Position numbers and translations under genes: made by a program. A stretch of DNA of 11,090 bases, from positions 1 through 11,090 of the forward strand of contig URGC01000083.1 in assembly GCA_900547255.1 (NCBI GenBank), in the 5' to 3' direction. The notes beneath the pieces were generated by a model. It had not been told where the DNA came from, searched no databases, and saw only the letters and a program-made list of their open reading frames with translations. This stretch comes from an uncultured Eubacterium sp. GTDB lineage: Bacteria > Bacillota > Clostridia > Lachnospirales > Lachnospiraceae. This document shows positions 1 to 6,350 of this stretch, piece after piece (position 1 is the stretch's first letter; each line of letters starts with the position of its first letter).

Positions 1-24
1 AGAAAGAGAGAGGGGTATTTCTAG
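1..24 (+). CDS. cysD: 3' end of sulfate adenylyltransferase subunit 2 (CysD), partial
   Basis: The first 24 bases read in frame 1 as RKREGYF followed by TAG at 22-24. A basic stretch ending in EGYF or QGYF is the usual C-terminus of CysD, the catalytic PP-loop subunit of ATP sulfurylase, and the next gene is cysN, its standard partner. Only one base separates this stop from the cysN ATG, so the two genes are almost certainly co-transcribed and translationally coupled. The identification rests on eight codons plus context. The body of the gene lies outside the window. Confidence 0.75.
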   Translation, partial: RKREGYF

Positions 25-25
25 G

Positions 26-1723
26 ATGAGAAGTTTACTTAAATTTATAACATGCGGAAGTGTAGATGATGGTAAATCAACACTTATTGGTCATATCTTA
101 TATGATGCAAAACTTTTATATGCAGATCAGGAAAAGGCACTGGAGCTTGACAGTAAAGTCGGAAGCCGTGGTGGTGCTATAGACTATTCTCTTCTTCTTG
201 ATGGACTTATGGCAGAGAGAGAGCAAGGAATAACAATTGATGTTGCCTACAGATATTTCACAACAGACAACAGAAGCTTTATCGTTGCTGATACACCAGG
301 TCATGAGGAATATACAAGAAATATGGCGGTTGGAGCTTCATTCGCTGACCTTGCAATTATTCTTGTAGATGCTAAGCAGGGAGTTCTTGTGCAGACAAGA
401 AGACATGCAAGAATATGTTCTCTTATGGGTATCAAGTATTTTGTATTTGCTGTTAACAAGATGGATCTTGTTGGATATGATGAGAAGAGATTCAATGAAA
501 TCAAAGCACAGATTGATGAGCTTACAGAGGAGTTAAAGCTTGAAAGCGTAGTTATTATTCCAGTCTCTGCTACAGAGGGTGACAACGTAACTAAGAAGTC
601 TGAGAATATTCCTTGGTATCATGGAGAGGCAATTCTTCCATACCTTGAAAAAGTGGATGTGACAGAGAAGAAGCAGGAGGAAGGCTTCTACATGCCAGTT
701 CAGCGAGTTTGCCGTCCAGACCATACATTCAGAGGATTTCAGGGTCAGATTGAGTCAGGTATTGTTAAGGTTGGAGATGAGATTATAACTCTTCCAAGCA
801 ACGAGCATGCACATGTTAAGAGTATTCTTGTAGGTGACAAGGATTCTAAGGAAGCATTCATGGGACAGCCTGTTACAATCCAGCTTGATAAGGAAGTGGA
901 TGTATCAAGAGGATGTGTACTTGCATCAGGAACACACCTGCCATTGAGCAAATCATTCACAGCAACAATTCTTTGGATGGATGATACAGAGCTTACAGAG
1001 GGTAAGGATTACCTTGTTAAGATTGGTACTAAGCAGATACCGGGAATTCTTAAGAATATCCAGTATAAGATTGATGTTAATACAGGAGAGTTTATTCCAG
1101 CATCTACTCTTAAGAAGAATGAGATTGCACTCTGTGATATATCACTTCAGGAGGCAATTGTGCTCGATGAATTCACTAAGCATAAGACTTTAGGTGAACT
1201 TATCCTTATAGACAGAGTTACCAACATGACATCTGCATGTGGTGTTATAGCTAATTCATCAGTTGATGACCACAAGGATTTAAAGGCTGCATTCGTATAC
1301 GAGAACCTCAAGGCTAACGGAGATATTTTCGAGGAGTTCTATTACAACCTCGACAGCATGACTATCAATAAGGTACGTCCAAGTGGCAAGACTTATACAG
1401 TTGGTGATGCAATACCAGTTAAGGGAGAGAGCTTTAATTATCCTGACAACTTTGATATTGTTGTCCTTCGTGATAAGGTTGCTGTTAAGATTCGTGATGC
1501 TAAGGTCGCAGACATCTATAAGCTTGATGACTTTAAGTATGATGGCGTTCCAGTAATCAACGGACGTGGATTCGGTGTTAAGATTGCATCAGATGATGAT
1601 GCCAAGAATTTCATCAAGGAATTATATGCAGCAGGAGATTCTGTTGGAAGTGATTTCTTTAATAAATGGGTTGAGTTCGGAAAGTATAGAAATATTGTAT
1701 TTAAGGATGAAATCTGGAACTAA
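26..1723 (+). CDS. cysN: Sulfate adenylyltransferase subunit 1 (CysN), with C-terminal extension
   Basis: This is the GTPase subunit of ATP sulfurylase. With CysD it couples GTP hydrolysis to adenylation of sulfate, giving APS in the cytoplasm. The 565-residue protein starts right at the GTPase core: G1 GSVDDGKS at 11-18, G2 GIT at 68-70, G3 DTPGH at 89-93, G4 NKMD at 144-147 and G5 SAT at 181-183. EF-Tu-like beta-barrel domains follow to about residue 410, ending in LGELILIDRVTN near 389-400, where ordinary CysN proteins of about 475 residues are close to finishing. Roughly 150 further residues follow. They contain no P-loop, so this is not the CysNC fusion with APS kinase, and I do not recognise the extension. 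The ATG at 26 follows the cysD stop and a purine-rich GAGAGGGG ribosome binding site. Family assignment is secure; the role of the tail is unknown. Confidence 0.95.
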   Translation: MRSLLKFITCGSVDDGKSTLIGHILYDAKLLYADQEKALELDSKVGSRGGAIDYSLLLDGLMAEREQGITIDVAYRYFTTDNRSFIVADTPGHEEYTRNMAVGASFADLAIILVDAKQGVLVQTRRHARICSLMGIKYFVFAVNKMDLVGYDEKRFNEIKAQIDELTEELKLESVVIIPVSATEGDNVTKKSENIPWYHGEAILPYLEKVDVTEKKQEEGFYMPVQRVCRPDHTFRGFQGQIESGIVKVGDEIITLPSNEHAHVKSILVGDKDSKEAFMGQPVTIQLDKEVDVSRGCVLASGTHLPLSKSFTATILWMDDTELTEGKDYLVKIGTKQIPGILKNIQYKIDVNTGEFIPASTLKKNEIALCDISLQEAIVLDEFTKHKTLGELILIDRVTNMTSACGVIANSSVDDHKDLKAAFVYENLKANGDIFEEFYYNLDSMTINKVRPSGKTYTVGDAIPVKGESFNYPDNFDIVVLRDKVAVKIRDAKVADIYKLDDFKYDGVPVINGRGFGVKIASDDDAKNFIKELYAAGDSVGSDFFNKWVEFGKYRNIVFKDEIWN

Positions 1724-1726
1724 ATA

Positions 1727-2018
1727 GGTATGTGGGGGGAAAACTCCCCATCTCTGTGAGCTGGTCAGGCTGCAAGCCTGCCACTTACCAGTAAAAATTG
1801 CTGGTCCTTTGTACCTAGTGTCTCTAAGGGCAGCACGACAAAGCTGATTAAAGCCGACTTGCTAAAAACGCACTTTGTTTGAACGTTTAGCAGTCGGCTT
1901 AGCTTTTGTCTAACACTGCCCTAAGAGACACACGGTAGTCGTCATGCGAATTTTTATAGATAAGTGGCAGGCTTGCAGCCTGACCAGCTCACAGAGATGG
2001 AGAGTTTTCGCATATACC
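1727..2018. repeat. 292-base imperfect palindrome (long hairpin or MITE-like element)
   Basis: This fills most of the 365-base gene-free stretch 1724-2088. The outer arms 1739-1787 and 1961-2009 are complementary at 48 of 49 positions (only C1747 opposite A2001 fails), and GGTAT at 1727-1731 answers ATACC at 2014-2018. Inside them, 1818-1833 pairs with 1916-1931 at 15 of 16 positions. Near the tip, 1851-1859 pairs perfectly with 1892-1900 and 1861-1866 with 1886-1891, leaving a loop of about 19 bases. The segments between, about 1788-1817 against 1932-1960, pair poorly. Each outer arm also holds a small palindrome, CAGGCT-GCA-AGCCTG. It begins 3 bases after the cysN stop and ends 70 bases before the stop of the convergent ABC gene. 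I see no transposase, no convincing protein and no clear target duplication. It could be a non-autonomous mobile element, a structured RNA or a two-way transcription barrier. In 2019-2088 I see nothing definite. Confidence 0.85.
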
Positions 2019-2088
2019 GGTGGCGGAAGAGAGATGACGCGCGTTGACATAGTGGTTATTTATGTAATGGCGTGTGTTATGTTGGCGG

Positions 2089-2850
2089 TTAGGTTAATAC
2101 GTAGTAGGTTTTGTTTTCTTCGTCTTTGAAAGTTTTGATGGTTGTGTCGAAGACATCTTCTAGGACATGGCTTTCAAGGCAGGCGGCGGAGGTGCCATCA
2201 AATTCTATCTGGGAGTTGTTCATTACTACGATTTTATCGGAGATTTCAAGGGCTTTGGATAGGTCGTGGAGGACAAGGATTATTGTTTTACCTTGTTCTT
2301 TAAGACGCAATATAAGGTTATAAAATTCGCGCTGGCCTTTGATATCAAGATAGGTGGTTGGCTCATCAAGACATATAGTGTCACAGTCCTGGGCAAGAAG
2401 CATGGCGAAGAATACGCGCTGCCTTATGCCGCCAGAGAGCGTGTCAACGTATTGGGTGGCGTATTGGCTTATGTTAGTAAATTCCATGGCTTTATCAACG
2501 ATATCTATGTCTTTCTGACTCTTTTTGCGGGCAAATCCAAGGTGAGGAAACCTGCCGTGTTCAACAAGGGTTTTGACGGGCAATGCAGGGATTATATGCC
2601 TTATTTGTGGAAGGTATGCAATGTGGCATGCCCTTTCTTTGGAAGACATCGCTGATATATCTGTACCGTCAAGTAAAATGCTTCCGTTTTTTACATCAGA
2701 AGATGCAACAAGGCTTGATATAAGAGTTGTCTTGCCACAGCCATTAGGACCTACGATAGTTGTTATCATGCCAGTAGGTATATCAAGAGAAAGATTATCT
2801 ATTATTAGTTCTTTGTTATATGCGATTGATACATTTTTAAAACTAAGCAT
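2089..2850 (-). CDS. ABC transporter ATP-binding protein, FecE/BtuD-type (metal-chelate importer)
   Basis: The 253-residue cytoplasmic ATPase would power the FecCD permease encoded just upstream. All ABC motifs are visible: Walker A GPNGCGKTT at 34-42, Q-loop Gln82, signature LSGGIRQR at 138-145, Walker B ending LDEP at 161-164 with catalytic Glu163, and the H-loop His195. Length and motif spacing match the ATPases of siderophore, heme and cobalamin importers. The ATG at 2850 lies within the 3' end of the permease gene (8-base overlap), and a strong AAAGGAGGT ribosome binding site, read on the minus strand from 2869 to 2861, precedes it at good spacing. The pair is therefore translated as a unit. 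Substrate cannot be read from the ATPase: ferric siderophore, heme, cobalamin or, less often, molybdate are all known for this class. Confidence 0.92.
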   Translation of the reverse strand: MLSFKNVSIAYNKELIIDNLSLDIPTGMITTIVGPNGCGKTTLISSLVASSDVKNGSILLDGTDISAMSSKERACHIAYLPQIRHIIPALPVKTLVEHGRFPHLGFARKKSQKDIDIVDKAMEFTNISQYATQYVDTLSGGIRQRVFFAMLLAQDCDTICLDEPTTYLDIKGQREFYNLILRLKEQGKTIILVLHDLSKALEISDKIVVMNNSQIEFDGTSAACLESHVLEDVFDTTIKTFKDEENKTYYVLT

Positions 2851-3847
2851 TGACTCTTCGACCTCCTTTTTTCTTGAGAAGCAGATACAGGAAGAATGGA
2901 CCGCCTATAAATGACATAATTATTCCGGCTGGAAGTTCATATGGGGCGAAAAGGATTCTGCCTATAAGGTCGCATATGGTTACAAATATTGCGCCGAGAA
3001 GCGCACAGCATGGAAGCAGAAGTCTTGCATCATTGCCAAACATTTTGCGCGCAATATGGGGAACAATTAAACCTACGAAGCTTAAAAGCCCGGCGTAGCT
3101 TACCACGCAGCCTGCAAGAAGGCTCGAAACACATAGAAGTATGAAACGTGTACATGTTACATTGAGTCCGAGCGAACGCGCTATATCATCACCTAATGAC
3201 AATACATTCATGTGCTTTGAGAATATGAAGGATACGATAACACCGGCAATAATTCCAATGGCAGGAAGTGCGATTGATTTAAATGTTATGCCAGACAGTG
3301 TTCCTATCATAAATGTTGTTATGTTGATTGTTATATCTGTATCAAGAAGCTTTATTGTATTGATTCCTGCTGAAAGGAATGATGATACAGTTATACCGGC
3401 AAGTATGATAGTTGTTCTTGAGCTGTCACCAATGTTAGCGAGGAAAAATATAATAAGCGTGGTGATTAATGCGCCTGCAAATGCAAATAAAGGCGAATAG
3501 CTGCAGCTTCCGTTAAATATAAACATTCCAATCATGACAGCAAAGCCGGCACCGGAATTAACACCGATTGTATTAGGACTGGCGAGGGAATTGTTCATTA
3601 CAGACTGGAGAATTGCACCGGCACAGGCAAGTCCCATTCCAGCGAGGACGGCTCCTGCGGCTCGTGGCATTCTTACATTATATATAAGAAGCGATGTGAC
3701 ATCATTGGTTGGCTTATGTGTGAGTGCGTATATTATATCAGATGCCTTTAACGCTACACTGCCAAGCATTATGCTGATTAATACAGATACAGCAAGCAGG
3801 ACTGTTAGAATAGCGATGTAAAGGATATGTCTTTTTCTTTGGGTCAT
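2843..3847 (-). CDS. FecCD-family ABC transporter permease
   Basis: This is an integral membrane permease of 334 residues, the usual size for BtuC/FecCD/FhuB-half proteins with about ten transmembrane helices. Characteristic stretches are NVRMPRAAGAVLAGMGLA from residue 57, NNSLASPNTIGVNSGAG at 85-101, LGDDIARSLGL at 218-228, FVGLIVPHIAR at 257-267 and PAGIIMSFIGGPFF at 306-319. I start it at the ATG at 3847 because AAAGGAAG lies just upstream at correct spacing and the family N-terminus is short. A longer reading from 3955 would add 36 residues and run across the divergent promoter. Its stop overlaps the ATPase start. No substrate-binding protein gene is visible, so it must be encoded elsewhere. 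The gene is transcribed away from the sulfite reductase operon; no convincing promoter of its own was found in the AT-rich 3848-3960. Confidence 0.92.
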   Translation of the reverse strand: MTQRKRHILYIAILTVLLAVSVLISIMLGSVALKASDIIYALTHKPTNDVTSLLIYNVRMPRAAGAVLAGMGLACAGAILQSVMNNSLASPNTIGVNSGAGFAVMIGMFIFNGSCSYSPLFAFAGALITTLIIFFLANIGDSSRTTIILAGITVSSFLSAGINTIKLLDTDITINITTFMIGTLSGITFKSIALPAIGIIAGVIVSFIFSKHMNVLSLGDDIARSLGLNVTCTRFILLCVSSLLAGCVVSYAGLLSFVGLIVPHIARKMFGNDARLLLPCCALLGAIFVTICDLIGRILFAPYELPAGIIMSFIGGPFFLYLLLKKKGGRRVNA

Positions 3848-3908
3848 CGTTGCTTCCTTTCTAATTTTCATATTTTCATATTTTATCATAAAAGTTACAA
3901 TAAGTGTA

Positions 3909-3936
3909 TTGACAAATATTGAAAAGAGAGTAAAAT
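3909..3936 (+). promoter_or_regulatory. Sigma-A-type promoter of the sulfite reductase operon
   Basis: TTGACA at 3909-3914 and TAAAAT at 3931-3936 are separated by 16 bases, a near-consensus vegetative promoter. Transcription would begin around 3943, leaving a leader of about 55 bases before the ATG at 3998. That leader contains TTGATAGGAATAATATTAATA (from about 3962), where a repressor bound downstream of the promoter could act. Confidence 0.7.
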
Positions 3937-3997
3937 CTAAATTACCGTAATTCATATTAACTTGATAGGAATAATATTAATAACCGAGGAGGACGCT

Positions 3998-4885
3998 ATG
4001 GCAAGCATAGATTATGCAGCATTAAAGAAAGGCGGATTCATGAGACAGAAGCAGAAGGGCTTTTTCTCACTTCGTCTTCAGGTAGTTGGTGGCAACCTTA
4101 CAGCCGAGAATATTAAGAAGGTTGCAGAGGTTGCAGAAAAATATGGTAAAGGATATATCCACATGACATCACGTCAGGGCATTGAGATTCCATTCATTAA
4201 TTTCCAGGATGTTGAGGAAGTCAGAGAAGAACTTGCCAAGGGCGGTGTTAAGCCTGGTGTATGTGGACCTAGAGTTAGAACAATCACAGCCTGTCAGGGC
4301 AGTGAGATATGTCCTAGTGGATGTATTGATACATATAATCTGGCAGTTAAGCTTGATGAGAGATATTTCGGAAGAGAACTTCCTCATAAGTTTAAATTTG
4401 GTGTTACAGGATGTCAGAACAACTGTCTTAAGGCAGAAGAGAATGATGTCGGTATCAAAGGCGGCATGAATGTATCATGGGTTGCCGATAAGTGTATTAA
4501 CTGTGGAGTATGTGAGAAGGCATGCCGTGAGGGAGCTATTACATGTACAGGAACAGAAGTGCTTATTGACTATGATAAATGTACTAACTGTGGAAGATGC
4601 GTTAAGGCATGTCCAACAGATGCATGGGAAGGCGAGAGCGGATATCTTGTATCATTTGGTGGTACATTTGGTAATCATGTATACAAGGGAGAACAGATAC
4701 TTCCTTTAATTAAAGATGAGGAGACTTTATTCAGAGTTACAGATGCAGCTATTAAATTCTTTGAGGATTATGCTAAGTCTGGCGAGAGATTCAGAACTCT
4801 TCTTCAGAGAGTCGGAGAGGATGAATTCAGACAGAGAATTAAAGCCGCCTATGATGGAGGAGACAATGGCGAAGAGAGTGAGTAA
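3998..4885 (+). CDS. Compact siroheme sulfite reductase with two [4Fe-4S] ferredoxin clusters (AsrC-like)
   Basis: Predicted to reduce sulfite to sulfide by six electrons in the cytoplasm. The 295-residue protein has an N-terminal nitrite/sulfite reductase half-domain containing TSRQGIEI at 57-64. The siroheme-[4Fe-4S] ligands follow: Cys99 and Cys105 in ACQGSEIC, then Cys139 and Cys143 in GCQNNC. An inserted ferredoxin domain carries two CxxCxxCxxxC sets (Cys166/169/172/176 and Cys195/198/201/205). It is about half the length of CysI-type enzymes and closer to the AsrC or clostridial small type. I start at the ATG at 3998, with GAGGAGG 5 bases upstream; an upstream TTG at 3962 lacks such a site. 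It leads an operon with thioredoxin, ThiS and an E1-like enzyme, which points to sulfite rather than nitrite. AsrA/AsrB-like electron-donating subunits are absent from the window, so the donor is unknown. Confidence 0.87.
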   Translation: MASIDYAALKKGGFMRQKQKGFFSLRLQVVGGNLTAENIKKVAEVAEKYGKGYIHMTSRQGIEIPFINFQDVEEVREELAKGGVKPGVCGPRVRTITACQGSEICPSGCIDTYNLAVKLDERYFGRELPHKFKFGVTGCQNNCLKAEENDVGIKGGMNVSWVADKCINCGVCEKACREGAITCTGTEVLIDYDKCTNCGRCVKACPTDAWEGESGYLVSFGGTFGNHVYKGEQILPLIKDEETLFRVTDAAIKFFEDYAKSGERFRTLLQRVGEDEFRQRIKAAYDGGDNGEESE

Positions 4886-5186
4886 AGATGAATTTGAGAG
4901 TGAAGTACTAAAGAGCAGTTTACCTGTTTTAGTAGATTTCTATTCAGATAGTTGTGTTCCATGCAAAAGATTATCACCTGTAGTAGGAGATATCGAGGAT
5001 GATAATGAAGGCAAGCTTAATGTATTTAAGGTAAATATCAATTTTGATTCAGAGATTGCAGAGAAATATAATGTCATGTCAGTTCCAACACTTGTTGTAT
5101 TCAATGGTGGAAAGGAACTTGCCAGAAGAACTGGCGCAGATAAGAAGGATGTAATCCAGTCATGGATTACAGAGACACTTGCTTAG
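4866..5186 (+). CDS. Thioredoxin-like protein with CVPC active site
   Basis: This is a single thioredoxin fold of 106 residues, the usual length. The active-site segment reads DSCVPC, with Cys30 and Cys33, so the common WCGPC is altered at two points: Ser replaces the Trp before the first Cys, and Val replaces Gly. The cis-proline loop VPT at 73-75 is present. The start at 4866 gives the standard thioredoxin N-terminus (a strand, then LVDFYS at 22-27) and lies behind GGAGGAG at 4856-4862. The first 20 bases overlap the end of the sulfite reductase gene, so translation is probably coupled. Inferred role: a dithiol reductant for this sulfur pathway, for example for the sulfite reductase product, the E1 cysteine or an APS reductase encoded elsewhere. 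General thioredoxin duty is the alternative. Confidence 0.9.
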   Translation: MAKRVSKDEFESEVLKSSLPVLVDFYSDSCVPCKRLSPVVGDIEDDNEGKLNVFKVNINFDSEIAEKYNVMSVPTLVVFNGGKELARRTGADKKDVIQSWITETLA

Positions 5187-5227
5187 TTAATTAAATATTT
5201 TAATATAAAGGAGAAAGAGGTTTAGTT

Positions 5228-5446
5228 ATGAAGATTACAGTTTCAGGCGAAAAGAAAGAAGTAAAAGATGGACTTACTCTTCCAGAACTTATTGAACTGG
5301 AGAATGTTGAGACACCAGAGTATGTAACAGTATCTATCAATGAGGAATTCGTTGAGAGCGATGCTAAGGCTACAACAGTTTTAAAAGATGGCGATAATGT
5401 AGAATTTCTTTATTTCATGGGAGGTGGAAGCGTTGGCATTAACTGA
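5228..5446 (+). CDS. thiS: ThiS-family sulfur carrier protein with a five-residue tail after Gly-Gly-Gly
   Basis: A 72-residue ubiquitin-fold sulfur carrier. Family features are the N-terminal MKITVSGEKKEV, LTLPELIELE, a VTVSINEEFV strand and the terminal DGDNVEFLYFMGGG. In ThiS, MoaD and CysO the chain must end in Gly-Gly for the C-terminus to be adenylated and turned into a thiocarboxylate. Here the glycines at 65-67 are followed by SVGIN and then TGA at 5444-5446. The tail is encoded by the stretch that also carries the ribosome binding site and start of the E1 gene. Either a peptidase (M67/JAMM type, as in the HcyS and CysO pathways) trims it, or the protein is inactive as written. Partner E1 and sulfite reductase genes flank it, so it may serve cysteine or homocysteine synthesis and not only thiamine. 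The start follows AGAGG at 5216-5220. Confidence 0.88.
   Translation: MKITVSGEKKEVKDGLTLPELIELENVETPEYVTVSINEEFVESDAKATTVLKDGDNVEFLYFMGGGSVGIN
5419..5427 (+). promoter_or_regulatory. Ribosome binding site of the E1-like gene, inside thiS
   Basis: GGGAGGTGG lies inside the glycine codons of thiS. Its core GGGAGG (5419-5424) sits 8 bases before a TTG at 5433, a normal distance. A GTG at 5424 would lie within the Shine-Dalgarno sequence itself. This decides the start of the E1 gene in favour of TTG 5433. Confidence 0.65.
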
Positions 5447-6242
5447 TGAGCAGATCGAAAGATATTCGAGACATATTATTTTAAAAGAAGTAGGAGCTAA
5501 GGGCCAGAAGAAGCTTCTTAATGCTAAGGTTCTTATTATAGGTGCAGGTGGACTTGGTGCTCCAGCAGCTATGTACTTAGCAGCAGCAGGTGTTGGTACA
5601 ATCGGTATTGTTGATGCTGATGAGGTTGACCTTAGTAACTTACAGAGACAGATTATTCACCAGACAGCAGATGTCGGTAAAGCTAAAGTTAAATCAGCAA
5701 AAGAGACAATGAATGCAATGAACCCAGATGTAACAGTTAATACATACAGAGAGTTCGTTACAAGCGAGAATATCATGGATCTTATTAAGGATTATGATTT
5801 CATTATTGATGGAACAGATAATTTCCCAGCTAAATTCCTTATCAATGATGCCTGCGTTATGGCTAAGAAGCCATTTTCACATGCTGGTATCATAAGATTC
5901 AAGGGTCAGCTCATGACTTATGTTCCAGGAGAAGGACCATGCTACAGATGTGTATTCAAGAATCCACCACCAAAGGATGCAGTACCTACTTGTAAGCAGG
6001 CTGGTGTTATTGGAGCTATGGGTGGAGTTATCGGAAGCCTTCAGGCTATGGAAGCTATCAAATATATACTTGGTGTTGGTAAGCTTCTCACAGGATATCT
6101 TCTCACATATGATGCAATCGAGCAGGAGTTCCATAAGATTAAACTTCCTAGCAAGACAGATGGCTGTGCCGTATGTGGTACACATCCAACAATAACAGAG
6201 CTTATAGATTATGAGCAGGTTGAGTGTACTGAAAAGATGTAA
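5433..6242 (+). CDS. E1-like sulfur-carrier activating enzyme (ThiF/MoeB/HesA family)
   Basis: It adenylates the C-terminus of a ThiS-type carrier with ATP, preparing it for sulfur transfer. From the TTG start the protein has 269 residues and begins MALTDEQIERYSRHIIL, the normal family opening. Visible features are the nucleotide-binding GAGGLG at 37-42, Arg72 in NLQRQ, the IDGTDN motif with Asp126 and Asp129, and two zinc CxxC pairs (Cys170/173 and Cys245/248). The PTCKQAGV segment carries Cys187, at the place of the ThiF cysteine that forms an acyl-disulfide with ThiS. No rhodanese domain is present. An alternative GTG at 5424 would add three residues but falls in the ribosome binding site. 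The start overlaps thiS by 14 bases, so carrier and enzyme are translationally coupled. It is the last gene of the operon; the terminator follows within 12 bases. Confidence 0.92.
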   Translation: MALTDEQIERYSRHIILKEVGAKGQKKLLNAKVLIIGAGGLGAPAAMYLAAAGVGTIGIVDADEVDLSNLQRQIIHQTADVGKAKVKSAKETMNAMNPDVTVNTYREFVTSENIMDLIKDYDFIIDGTDNFPAKFLINDACVMAKKPFSHAGIIRFKGQLMTYVPGEGPCYRCVFKNPPPKDAVPTCKQAGVIGAMGGVIGSLQAMEAIKYILGVGKLLTGYLLTYDAIEQEFHKIKLPSKTDGCAVCGTHPTITELIDYEQVECTEKM

Positions 6243-6253
6243 TTAATTATAAT

Positions 6254-6298
6254 AAAACTGCCCGCATTGACCATAAAGGTTTTATGCGGGCAGTTTTT
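6254..6298. terminator. Strong, probably bidirectional intrinsic terminator
   Basis: AAAACTGCCCGCAT at 6254-6267 pairs perfectly with ATGCGGGCAGTTTT at 6284-6297, a 14-base-pair stem, and ACC/GGT can also pair within the loop. A T-run follows on the plus strand, and an A-rich left flank gives U-rich RNA on the minus strand. It closes the sulfite reductase operon and probably also the KDG kinase gene, whose stop lies about 55 bases away on the other strand. Confidence 0.92.
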
Positions 6299-6350
6299 GA
6301 TTTTATTGATTATCAAAAATATAATAAAAATCAGGATTAAAGCTCAAAAA

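Noticed and set aside
1259..1723. APS kinase domain fused to CysN
   Set aside because: The C-terminal extension contains no GxxxxGK(S/T) P-loop and is too short for APS kinase.
2044..2068. TTGACA promoter on the plus strand
   Set aside because: No -10 element lies at 16-18 bases and no plus-strand gene follows.
1944..2129. Small plus-strand reading frame of 61 codons at the palindrome's right arm
   Set aside because: It lies over the inverted-repeat arm, has no ribosome binding site, runs into the convergent ABC gene and shows no protein-like pattern.
2266..2914. Plus-strand open frames opposite the ABC ATPase gene
   Set aside because: They are antisense to a gene with all ABC motifs and have no family resemblance.
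3848..3955. N-terminal extension of the permease by 36 residues
   Set aside because: It crosses the divergent promoter region, and the ATG at 3847 has a proper ribosome binding site and gives the family's normal length.
3937..3997. Riboswitch or T-box in the leader of the sulfite reductase operon
   Set aside because: The leader is only about 55 bases, AT-rich and without a stable stem or terminator.
5417..5446. Programmed frameshift fusing ThiS to the E1 enzyme
   Set aside because: There is no slippery run, and a ribosome binding site with a well-spaced TTG start explains the overlap.
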